From contig JASJBF010000026.1 in the NCBI GenBank assembly GCA_030066685.1, forward strand, positions 109,688-173,687: a DNA stretch of 64,000 nt, in the 5' to 3' direction. Shown one piece after another: positions 8,016-14,978 of this stretch (positions are counted from its first letter, which is position 1; every line of letters starts with the position of its first letter). The notes beneath the pieces are model-generated. The model worked only from the letters and a program-made list of their open reading frames with translations. It was not told where the DNA came from and searched no databases. This DNA is from Kiloniellales bacterium (GTDB taxonomy: Bacteria > Pseudomonadota > Alphaproteobacteria > Kiloniellales > JAKSBE01). The translations under genes were made by a program, and so were the position numbers.

Positions 8016-9767
8016 ATGAGCAAGCCAGCACGCGACCCCGTGACCCTCGACCCCGTCACCCTGGCCGTGATCCAGAACGGCCTGACCCAGGTCTGCAACG
8101 AGATGGACCTGGCCTTCGTGCGCGCCGCCTTCAGCCCGGTCATCTCGGAGGCCCTGGACCGCTCCGACGGCATCTACCACCGCGAGACCGGCGCCCTCAT
8201 CGCCCAGGGCGAGCTCGGCCTGCCGGTCTTCGTCGGCACCATGCAGTTCGGCACCCAGGAGGTGATCCGCCGCGCCAAGGACCTGCGCCCCGGCGACCTC
8301 TACATCGTCAACGACCCCTACCTCGGCGGCACGCACCTGATGGACGTGCGCTTCGTGAAGCCCTTCTTCTATCGGGGCGAGCTCTTCTCCTGGCTGGCCA
8401 ACACCGGCCACTGGCCCGACACCGGCGGCGCGGTGCCCGGCGGCTTCTCGGCCAATGCGACCGAGGTCGAGCAGGAGGGCCTGCGCCTGCCGCCGGTCAA
8501 GCTCTTCAAGGCAGGGGTGATGGACGAGGAGATCCTCTCGATCATCCTTTCCAACATTCGCATCGCCGACCAGCGCATCGGCGACATCAAGGCCCAGGCC
8601 GCCGCGCTGACCGTCGGCGAGCGCCGCCTGACTGCGCTGCTCGACCGCTACGGCCGCGACACGGTGGAGGCCGCCATGGCCGAACTGGAGGCCCGCGCCG
8701 AGCAGCAGATGCGCGCCAAGATCGCGCTCATCCCCGACGGCGTCTACCGGGGCGAGGCCTTCGTCGATTCCGACGGCGTGGTCGACGCGCCCCTGCGCAT
8801 CGCCATGACCATCACGAAAGAGGACTCGACGCTCACCTTCGACATGGCCGGCTCCTCGCCGCCCTGCCGCGGGCCGATGAACAGCGTCATCGCCACCACC
8901 CGCTCCTCGATCTACCTGGCGATGAAGCACATCTTCCCCGAGGTGCCGATCAACGCGGGCACCTTCGCCCCGCTGCAGATCGTCGATCCTGTGGGCACCT
9001 TCCTCTACGCCGAATACCCGCGCCCGGTCTCGGGCTGCGCGGCCGAGGTCAGCCAGCGCATCGCCGAGGCGGTCTTCGCCGCCCTGACCCCGGCGATCCC
9101 CGAGCTGCTCTTCGCCGCCCCGGCCGGCACCAGCGGCAACTTCGCGGTCGGCGGCCAGGACCCGGCGACCGGCCGCGGCTACGTGATGTATCTCATCTCC
9201 GGCGGCGGCTACGGCGGCAGCCGCGACGGCGACGGCATCTCCAACGGCTGCTCGACCATCGGCATCTCCAAGACCACGCCGATCGAGATCATCGAGCAGC
9301 GTTATCCGGTCCTGGTCGAGCACTATGCCCTGCACGAGGGCTCCGGCGGCGCGGGGCGGCAGCGCGGCGGCATGGGCGTCGCCTACAAGGTCCGCCTGCG
9401 CCGCGGTACGGCGCGCGCCTCCTTCGTCATGGACCACGGCCGCACGGGGCCACTCGGCGCCCTGGGTGGCGCCGACGGCGGCGTCAACCAGGTGATTGTC
9501 GAGCGCGACGGCGCCGCCTATCACCCCCCGCACCGCTCCAAGGACCAGGACATCCTGATCGCCGCCGGCGACACCATCACCGTCCGCACCCCCGGCGGCG
9601 GCGGCTACGGCGATCCGCTTCAGCGCGACCCGACGCGCGTCGCCCGCGACGTGGCGAGGGGGTACTACACGGCCGAAGAGGCCGCCACGCGCTTCGGCGT
9701 GGTCCTGGACCCGGAGACGCTGGCTGTGGACGAGGCGGCGACCGCGGAACGGCGAAAGACGATGTGA
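8016..9767 (+). CDS. Hydantoinase B/oxoprolinase family protein (HyuB)
   Basis: 583 residues, the usual HyuB size. Family hallmarks are the N-terminal DPVTLAVIQNGL start, the YIVNDPYLGGTHLMDV segment, EGLRLPPVKLF, the SGGGYGGSRDGDG region and a C-terminal TPGGGGYGDP motif. HyuB is the partner of HyuA in ATP-dependent opening of cyclic amides; acetophenone and acetone carboxylases are related. This closes the five-gene operon that begins left of the window. The nearest upstream G-rich sequence comes from the palindromic element, so expression may depend on it. After the stop comes about 480 nt without a convincing gene. Confidence 0.92.
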   Translation: MSKPARDPVTLDPVTLAVIQNGLTQVCNEMDLAFVRAAFSPVISEALDRSDGIYHRETGALIAQGELGLPVFVGTMQFGTQEVIRRAKDLRPGDLYIVNDPYLGGTHLMDVRFVKPFFYRGELFSWLANTGHWPDTGGAVPGGFSANATEVEQEGLRLPPVKLFKAGVMDEEILSIILSNIRIADQRIGDIKAQAAALTVGERRLTALLDRYGRDTVEAAMAELEARAEQQMRAKIALIPDGVYRGEAFVDSDGVVDAPLRIAMTITKEDSTLTFDMAGSSPPCRGPMNSVIATTRSSIYLAMKHIFPEVPINAGTFAPLQIVDPVGTFLYAEYPRPVSGCAAEVSQRIAEAVFAALTPAIPELLFAAPAGTSGNFAVGGQDPATGRGYVMYLISGGGYGGSRDGDGISNGCSTIGISKTTPIEIIEQRYPVLVEHYALHEGSGGAGRQRGGMGVAYKVRLRRGTARASFVMDHGRTGPLGALGGADGGVNQVIVERDGAAYHPPHRSKDQDILIAAGDTITVRTPGGGGYGDPLQRDPTRVARDVARGYYTAEEAATRFGVVLDPETLAVDEAATAERRKTM

Positions 9768-10246
9768 GGAAGACCCGCCGCCGTCACCGCCTCCCCGTTG
9801 TCACTGTCTCACCGCTGTCATGCCCGGAGTTGATCCGGGCATCCATCGGGCCGTTCACACGATGGTCGACAGGGTATCGCGCGATCGTAGCGCAACCTCA
9901 GGCGCGGCCTGCGCAGAGGCCAATTACGCATCGGATGACTGTCGCTGCAGCTTCCGGCGAAGATCGCCGACAAGGTCCCAGCGACCGTCGTCGCCAAGGA
10001 AACCGACAAGGAGCTCCAGCAAGTCGGCCGCCTGCCGGTCGTCGATCCGGCTGACATCCCAGCCTGTCCGGCCGAGGTCACAGCCTTGTCGGCCGTACCG
10101 AGCAGCAAGACGAGATCCCGCTGCCGCGCCCGCTCCAGGATCTTCTCCGGCCCCCGGCGGCTTCCGTCAGGATCGCGAAGCTGATGGCTCGACCTCAACC
10201 CTTTCTTTCAGGCTTCTTGCCATTGTATGGCAGGTGTTCCGAGGGG
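9768..10246. other. Intergenic region with a palindromic repeat and a possible gene remnant
   Basis: No intact gene is convincing. At 9816-9846 there is one copy of the TGTCATGCCCGG...CCGGGCATCCAT palindrome also seen at 34 kb and 59.7 kb. On the minus strand, a frame ending with a stop at 9924-9926 reads for about 60 residues like the acidic, helical C-terminus of a protein (contains RIDDRQAADLLELLVGFLGD), but it has no start or recognisable N-terminus. It may be a decayed gene. Another minus-strand open frame (9818-10198) is in a different phase and has no family features. Confidence 0.45.
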
Positions 10247-10837
10247 ATGAAGGACATGGCGAAACGCACACCCTTTCACGAGATTCTGGCTGTGGAGGCA
10301 AAGGCGCGTGGCTACAAGCGCTGCGGTTCGGCCTGGGCCAAGGACTACGGCGATCTGGTCGCGCACGTCCACATCGATCGATCTGCGAAGGTGAGGCACC
10401 ACTACAGCTGCTGGATCAGCCTCTTCATCAAGGTGGAGGGCGTCCCGCCCGAGTACACGCAGCTGATAGAAGAGCTGAAGCTGGCCCCAGGGTCCCTCCA
10501 CATCTACATACCGCCGAAAAGGTCTCCGGATCGGACGAGCCATCTCCTGAAACTCGTCAACAAGCCGCAGATCGGTCCGTCGAAGGACGGTGAGTCTCCT
10601 TCATCCCTGACAGAAGAAGAACGGAAGACAGAGGAAACGATCCGCAAGGTTTTCACCCTCTATCCGGACTCGGAACCCGACGCCAAGCAACTGGAACAAG
10701 TTCGCCGACTGATGATCGAATGGGGTTTCGACAAACTCGCCCTCTGCAAGTCGAGGGCAGAACTGGCCGAGCGATTCACCGCAGGCGCGCCGCCCTTTGG
10801 GGTGTTCTTTGACTACGCGAAGGCGTACCTGACATAG
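10247..10837 (+). CDS. Hypothetical protein, DUF4304-like N-terminus
   Basis: 196 residues from ATG 10247; an in-frame ATG at 10256 with an upstream AAGGAC is an equally good start. The N-terminal half (FHEILAVEAKARGYKRCGS, then an alternating beta pattern ending in WISLFIKVEG) resembles DUF4304-type proteins of unknown function. The second half is charged and helical (TEEERKTEETIRKVF) and ends with a hydrophobic PPFGVFFDYAKAYL tail. I saw no signal peptide or membrane segment. Base composition is visibly less GC-rich than in the flanking operons, which hints at lateral acquisition. It stands alone, with unrelated genes or non-coding DNA on both sides. Function unknown. Confidence 0.65.
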   Translation: MKDMAKRTPFHEILAVEAKARGYKRCGSAWAKDYGDLVAHVHIDRSAKVRHHYSCWISLFIKVEGVPPEYTQLIEELKLAPGSLHIYIPPKRSPDRTSHLLKLVNKPQIGPSKDGESPSSLTEEERKTEETIRKVFTLYPDSEPDAKQLEQVRRLMIEWGFDKLALCKSRAELAERFTAGAPPFGVFFDYAKAYLT

Positions 10838-11104
10838 GGCGCAGCGTCTGCTCGCCGCTGGCCCGCGACCCATTGCCCGCCGCGCCACCTCAGTCCCATG
10901 TCCGCCACGGGATCTGGAAGATGCGCGCACCGTACTTCGCCAGCTGGCCAGGCGCGGTTCCCTGCTGGAGGGACTGGCCCAGGTGGCGTTGGAACGCGTC
11001 CCCGTCCAAAGGGCGCTTGCGCAGGCGATCGGTGACCATGGCGCGGTGCAGGACGCGCCCGCCCAGGACCGGGTCCGCCGTCGCCAGGTCTCGCGAAAAG
11101 CCTC
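10838..11104. other. Non-coding stretch before the MerR gene
   Basis: No gene recognised. A plus-strand frame ending at the TGA at 11106-11108 gives about 65 helical residues (contains GSLLEGLAQVALERVPVQRA) without a credible start. It could be another decayed gene end. Confidence 0.35.
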
Positions 11105-11135
11105 TTGACCCGTCCCCTGTGGCCGCCCCTACAAG
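11105..11135 (+). promoter_or_regulatory. Candidate MerR-type promoter (19-nt spacer)
   Basis: TTGACC at 11105-11110 and TACAAG at 11130-11135 are separated by exactly 19 nt, longer than the 17 nt of ordinary sigma-70 promoters and characteristic of promoters that MerR proteins bind and realign. It lies 30 nt before the start of a MerR-family gene, suggesting autoregulation. The dyad within the spacer is weak. Confidence 0.5.
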
Positions 11136-11164
11136 AAAGGGTCAGACCGACAGGGAGGCGATCC

Positions 11165-12193
11165 ATGAGCTCTGCCGCCGAGTTCCTCACGCCCGCCGAG
11201 GCCGCCAAGCGGCTCGGCGTCTCGGCCAAGGCCCTTCGGGTCTACGAGCAGCGCGGGCTGATCCGCCCGACCCGCAGCGCGGCCGGCTGGCGCGCCTATG
11301 GTCCGGAGGAGATGAGGCGCGCGGCCGGGATCGTCGCCTTGCGGTCGCTCGGCTTCGGCCTGGCGCAGATCGCGCGGGTGCTGGATGCGGATCCCCGGGG
11401 CCTGGAGCAGGCCCTCGCCGGCCATGAGGCTGCGCTCGAAGGCCGGCTGCGCGAGATCTCCGCCACCCTGGACCGGGTGCGCAGCCTGCGCGACGACCTC
11501 GCCGGTGGCCGCGCGCCGGCGGGCAGAGAGCTGGCGGGCCTGGGCGCGCCGGCCAAGGCGCCGGTCGTCGCCTTCGACCTGCCCTGGCCCTGGGGCGGGG
11601 AAGCCTTCGAGCTGCGCGAGCTCCGCGCGCTGACCTTCATCGTCGGCCCGCTCTTCAGCGGCAAGACACGGCTCGCGCGGTGCCTCGCCGAGCGGCTGCC
11701 CGACGCGGCCTTCCTCGGCCTGGAGCGGTTGGACGACGGCGGCGCGGCGGCGCGCCTGGCGGCCGATCCGGCGCTGGGATCGCGGGTCGAGCGGGCGCTG
11801 GCCCGGCTGGTCGTGGCGGGCGCGACCCGCTCCGACGCCCTCGTCGCCCTTCTCGCCGGGCTCGAAGCCGAGGGGCCGGCCGCCCTGGTCGTCGACATGG
11901 TCGAGCAGGGGCTCGACGCGGCCACGCAGCGCGCCGTGATTGCCCGCCTGCGCCGCCGCGGGCCGCGGGCCAGGCCGCTGTTCCTGATGACCCGGTCCTG
12001 CGCGATCCTCGACCCAGCGGCCCTTGGCGACGACGAGGCGATCATCTTCTGCCCGGCGAATCACGGTCCGCCGCTTTGCGTCGAGCCCTACCCCGGCGCC
12101 CCGGGTTACGAGGCCGTCGCCACCTGCCTCGCCTCGCCCGAAGTGCGGGCGCGGACGGAGGGGGTCATCGCCTGCCGGCCGGCGGCGGCGTGA
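11165..12193 (+). CDS. MerR-family regulator fused to an ABC-like P-loop ATPase domain
   Basis: 342 residues from ATG 11165, which follows a GGGAGGCG ribosome-binding site. Residues 7-75 are a MerR winged helix (TPAEAAKRLGVSAKALRVYEQ, then GWRAYGPEEMRR), and residues 80-112 form the usual dimerisation helix. Instead of a short effector domain, residues ~130-340 hold a nucleotide-binding domain: Walker A GPLFSGKT at 161-168 and a Walker-B-like VVDMVEQGLD near 245 that echoes the DEPxxGLD of ABC ATPases, followed by a late FLMTRS strand. I see no LSGGQ signature. Standard MerR proteins are 110-270 residues. ATP or DNA-structure sensing is possible but speculative. The gene ends just before the double-hairpin repeat and converges on a LysR gene. 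Confidence 0.82.
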   Translation: MSSAAEFLTPAEAAKRLGVSAKALRVYEQRGLIRPTRSAAGWRAYGPEEMRRAAGIVALRSLGFGLAQIARVLDADPRGLEQALAGHEAALEGRLREISATLDRVRSLRDDLAGGRAPAGRELAGLGAPAKAPVVAFDLPWPWGGEAFELRELRALTFIVGPLFSGKTRLARCLAERLPDAAFLGLERLDDGGAAARLAADPALGSRVERALARLVVAGATRSDALVALLAGLEAEGPAALVVDMVEQGLDAATQRAVIARLRRRGPRARPLFLMTRSCAILDPAALGDDEAIIFCPANHGPPLCVEPYPGAPGYEAVATCLASPEVRARTEGVIACRPAAA

Positions 12194-12202
12194 CGGGCCG
12201 CT

Positions 12203-12312
12203 AGAGCGGGATGGTTTGAAGTCGATTGGACTTCAAATCTGAATCCCGCTCTATTTCAGCAGGTTAGAGCACGATGATATGAGGTTGGTTCAACCTCATA
12301 TCATCGTGCTCT
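12203..12312. repeat. Double-hairpin repeat, copy 1 (convergent junction)
   Basis: Two successive near-perfect hairpins: 12203-12252 (arms beginning AGAGCGGGAT, with an inner TTTGAAGTC/GACTTCAAA stem) and 12266-12312 (a 22-bp stem beginning AGAGCACGATGATATGAGG). An almost identical 110-bp copy lies at 20702-20811. It sits between the convergent ends of the MerR and LysR genes and could act as a bidirectional terminator or RNA-stabilising element. Confidence 0.93.
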
Positions 12313-12359
12313 AGCGCACCTCCCGGTCGGACGCGACTCGTTTGGCCGGATGCAAGGCC

Positions 12360-13250
12360 CTACAGCTTGCGGAATTCCTCGGCCAGCCAGTCGAAGACCA
12401 GGCGGACCCGGCGGCTGGTCTTGAGGTCCCGGTGCGACACCAGCCAGAGCGCGAAGCTGAAGGTTTCGAGCCAGGGCGCGACGCGGCGGACGAGGGGCTC
12501 GGCGTCGCCGACCCGGGTATTCATGGCGCCGATCCCGATGCCCTGCTTGGCCAGCTCCCACAGAACGAGGTGATTGCCGCAGATGACCGGGAAGTTGCGC
12601 GCGCTCAGGTTCAGGCCCTGCGCGTTGAGCCATGCCAGGTAGGCCTCGTTCTCGTCGAAGCCCAGGAACTCGGCGTCGGCGAAGTCCTCCGGCGTTCGTG
12701 GATCGCCGAGCCGCGCGAGATAGCCCTCCGAGGCGTAGAGGCGCGCGGTCTCGTCGCTCAGCTTGCGGGCGATGAGCTCCGGGTCGGAAGGCCGCACGCT
12801 GCGAATCGCGATGTCGGCCTCCCGGCGGCGCAGGTCGCGCAGGCTGTTCGAGGCGACGACCTCGACCTGGATCCCGGGCTCGGCGCGGCGCAGCCCGGCG
12901 ACGATCGGGGGCAGGACGAAGGCCGACTCGACCTCGGTCGCGGTGATGCAGACGCTGCCCTCGATCGACTGCGACTGTCCCGAGGCGGTGAGGGAGACCC
13001 GGCTCGCCGCCTCGCCCATGTTGCGGACGTGCTCGACCAGCTCCAGGCCGCTGGGCGTCAGCTCCAGTCCCCGCCCGATGCGCTCGAAGAGGGCGACGCC
13101 GAGCTCCTCTTCGAGCGCGCTGACCTGGCGGCCGAGCGTCGGCTGCGTCATCCCCAGGGCGCGGGCCGCAGCCGAAAGGGAGCCCTCCTCGGCGGTGACC
13201 AGGAAGGCCCGCGCCCGGTTCCAGTCGAACTTCACGGAACGCCAATCCAT
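12360..13250 (-). CDS. LysR-family transcriptional regulator
   Basis: 296 residues from the ATG at 13250 (an in-frame ATG at 13262 adds four residues). The N-terminal helix-turn-helix is typical: FLVTAEEGSLSAAARALGMTQPTLGRQVSALE, shown here only as evidence of fold, followed by LGVALFERIGRGLELTPSG. The rest is the periplasmic-binding-like effector domain. It is divergent from the methyltransferase gene at 13407, with a 156-nt shared upstream region, the classical LysR arrangement, so that gene is the likely target (inference). The effector is unknown. Its 3' end faces the double-hairpin repeat. Confidence 0.92.
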   Translation of the reverse strand: MDWRSVKFDWNRARAFLVTAEEGSLSAAARALGMTQPTLGRQVSALEEELGVALFERIGRGLELTPSGLELVEHVRNMGEAASRVSLTASGQSQSIEGSVCITATEVESAFVLPPIVAGLRRAEPGIQVEVVASNSLRDLRRREADIAIRSVRPSDPELIARKLSDETARLYASEGYLARLGDPRTPEDFADAEFLGFDENEAYLAWLNAQGLNLSARNFPVICGNHLVLWELAKQGIGIGAMNTRVGDAEPLVRRVAPWLETFSFALWLVSHRDLKTSRRVRLVFDWLAEEFRKL

Positions 13251-13406
13251 GCGTCTACGCATATCAAACAGACGGATTTCGTCAATTCCCCTTCTAGGCT
13301 TGCAGAGATACATCCCTCCCGCACAGACTTCTGCCGGCGCCTCGCCCATCTCGGCCGGACCGGCGGAAACCTCAGTTCTCAACACGGCCATCGAAAAGGC
13401 AGAGCC

Positions 13407-14060
13407 ATGACCGCAGCCGAACAGACGACATGCACCCCGGATCCGACCGCCCGGTTCTGGGACCGGATCGCCGAGCGCTATGCGCGCAAGCCCGTCGCGG
13501 ACGAGGCGGCCTACCAGGAGAAGCTGCGGATCACCCGGGACTACCTGCGCCCGGACATGGCGGTCCTGGAGTTCGGCTGCGGGACCGGATCGACCGCGCT
13601 CGCCCACGCGCCCTACGTCAGGCAGATCCTGGCGACCGACATCTCGGCGAAGATGATCGAGATCGCCGAAGCAAAGGCGCGGGCCGCCGGGGCGGGCAAC
13701 GTTGCGTTCCGGCGCGTCGGCATCGGCGAACTCAGCGTGCCCGACGGCAGCTACGACGTCGTGCTCGGCCTGAGCATCCTGCATCTGCTCGCGGACCGGG
13801 ATGCCGCGATCTCGAAGGTCTACCGGATGCTCAAGCCCGGCGGCGTCTTCGTCTCCAGCACCGCCTGCCTGGGCGATTTCCTGCCGATCTTCAGGTATAT
13901 CGGGCCGCTCGGCCGGGCTCTCGGGCTGCTGCCCCTATTGAGCGTCTTCACCGTGAAGGAGCTGGAGGCCAGCCTGACCGGGGCCGGCTTCGAGATCGAG
14001 CGGCAGTGGCAGCCCGGCAGGCGCAAGGGCATGTTCATAGTGGCCCGAAAGCCCGGCTGA
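13407..14060 (+). CDS. Class I SAM-dependent methyltransferase
   Basis: 217 residues. Motif I VLEFGCGTGSTALAHA at about residues 52-67, an acidic motif II (ATDISAKMIEIAEAKA) and motif-IV-like VVLGLSILHLL define a class I SAM methyltransferase of the Methyltransf_11/25 type. The substrate cannot be inferred. The hydrophobic stretch near YIGPLGRALGLLPLL could form a substrate lid. ATG 13407 follows AAAGGCAGAG. The open frame runs much further upstream, but that is antisense to the LysR gene and is discarded. It is divergent from, and probably controlled by, that LysR gene. A second, unrelated-looking methyltransferase follows 82 nt downstream. Confidence 0.88.
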   Translation: MTAAEQTTCTPDPTARFWDRIAERYARKPVADEAAYQEKLRITRDYLRPDMAVLEFGCGTGSTALAHAPYVRQILATDISAKMIEIAEAKARAAGAGNVAFRRVGIGELSVPDGSYDVVLGLSILHLLADRDAAISKVYRMLKPGGVFVSSTACLGDFLPIFRYIGPLGRALGLLPLLSVFTVKELEASLTGAGFEIERQWQPGRRKGMFIVARKPG

Positions 14061-14142
14061 CCGCGGCCCTGTCGCCGGACCGCAGGAAAAAAGTCGGGCG
14101 CGGCGCGCCCGTAGACCTCCCCGAACACGGACCTTGCACCTC

Positions 14143-14880
14143 ATGAACGCGCACGACGCTCGGCCCGCGGGGCCGGCCAGAGACGGCATGATCCCGGTCT
14201 TCGCGCAGTCGATCGGATCCTGGCGCCTGACGCTGCAGCGCCAGCTGCTCGGCCCGGCCGAGCTCGCCGCCAGGTACGACCGCGCCGCCGCCGGCTGGGG
14301 CCGGACGATCGACCGGCTCGGCTATCCGCCGGTCTACCAGGGCCTGCTCCGGGCGGCGCTGGCGCGCGGGGCCCCGGGGCGGCGGATCCGCGCGCTCGAC
14401 TGCGGGACGGGGACCGGCGCCCTGTCCTGCGCGCTCGCCGCGGTCGCTGGCGCCCCGCTGCAGCTGGACGCGCTCGACATCTCCCTGCGGATGCTCGACC
14501 GGGCCGGCGAGCGCTTTCGCGAGCGCGGCCTACGGGCGGCGCTCCACCTGGGCGATGCCCAGGCCCTGCATTTCGACGACGCGACCTTCGACATCGTCAT
14601 GGCCGGGCACGTCCTGGAACACCTGTCCGATCCCGGCCGCGCCCTCGCCGAGATGGTCCGGGTGGTTCGGCCCGGCGGTCTTGTCGTCGTCTTCCTGACC
14701 CGGCGCACGCTTCTGGGCCTTTACGTCCACCTGCGCTGGCGGACGCACATGGTCTCCGAGTCCGACGCCGTCGCCTGGCTCCGCCGCGCCGGCCTGGAGC
14801 AGGTCCGGCCGCTGGCGTCCGGCCGAGACGGCCTCTTTCGCAAGCTCAGCATCGCCTGCATCGGAACCAAGCCGGCCTAA
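14143..14880 (+). CDS. Class I SAM-dependent methyltransferase (UbiE-like)
   Basis: 245 residues from ATG 14143. After an N-terminal helical region (LGPAELAARYDRAAAGWGR) come motif I ALDCGTGTGALSCALAA, LDALDISLRMLDRAGERF, GDAQALHFDDATFDIVMAGHVLEHL and PGGLVVVFLTRR, the pattern of the UbiE/Coq5-like Methyltransf_11 group. The C-terminus (RAGLEQVRPLASG) is standard for the fold. It probably acts on a lipid-like or small hydrophobic acceptor, but nothing in the sequence settles this. It may be cotranscribed with the preceding methyltransferase. A strong GC hairpin follows the stop. Confidence 0.86.
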   Translation: MNAHDARPAGPARDGMIPVFAQSIGSWRLTLQRQLLGPAELAARYDRAAAGWGRTIDRLGYPPVYQGLLRAALARGAPGRRIRALDCGTGTGALSCALAAVAGAPLQLDALDISLRMLDRAGERFRERGLRAALHLGDAQALHFDDATFDIVMAGHVLEHLSDPGRALAEMVRVVRPGGLVVVFLTRRTLLGLYVHLRWRTHMVSESDAVAWLRRAGLEQVRPLASGRDGLFRKLSIACIGTKPA

Positions 14881-14892
14881 GCCGAGATCGCT

Positions 14893-14914
14893 CCCCGGCC
14901 GGCCGCGGCCGGGG
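14893..14914 (+). terminator. GC-rich hairpin after methyltransferase
   Basis: CCCCGGCC, a six-base loop, then GGCCGGGG: eight perfect pairs starting 13 nt after the stop. The run of T is poor (ACTCTT), so it may be an incomplete intrinsic terminator. Confidence 0.5.
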
Positions 14915-14918
14915 ACTC

Positions 14919-14948
14919 TTGCTGACAATAGGAATATTGGCGTAGGCT
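14919..14948 (+). promoter_or_regulatory. Candidate sigma-70 promoter
   Basis: TTGCTG at 14919-14924, 18-nt AT-leaning spacer, TAGGCT at 14943-14948, 30 nt before the next start. The TAGRCT-type -10 recurs before several genes in this window. Confidence 0.5.
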
Positions 14949-14978
14949 TGCCCCCGGCCGAGAGGGGTAGAGACCGGT

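Noticed and set aside
9818..10198. Minus-strand 126-residue open frame as a gene
   Set aside because: No start signal or domain; the more protein-like minus-strand sequence near it lies in a different frame.
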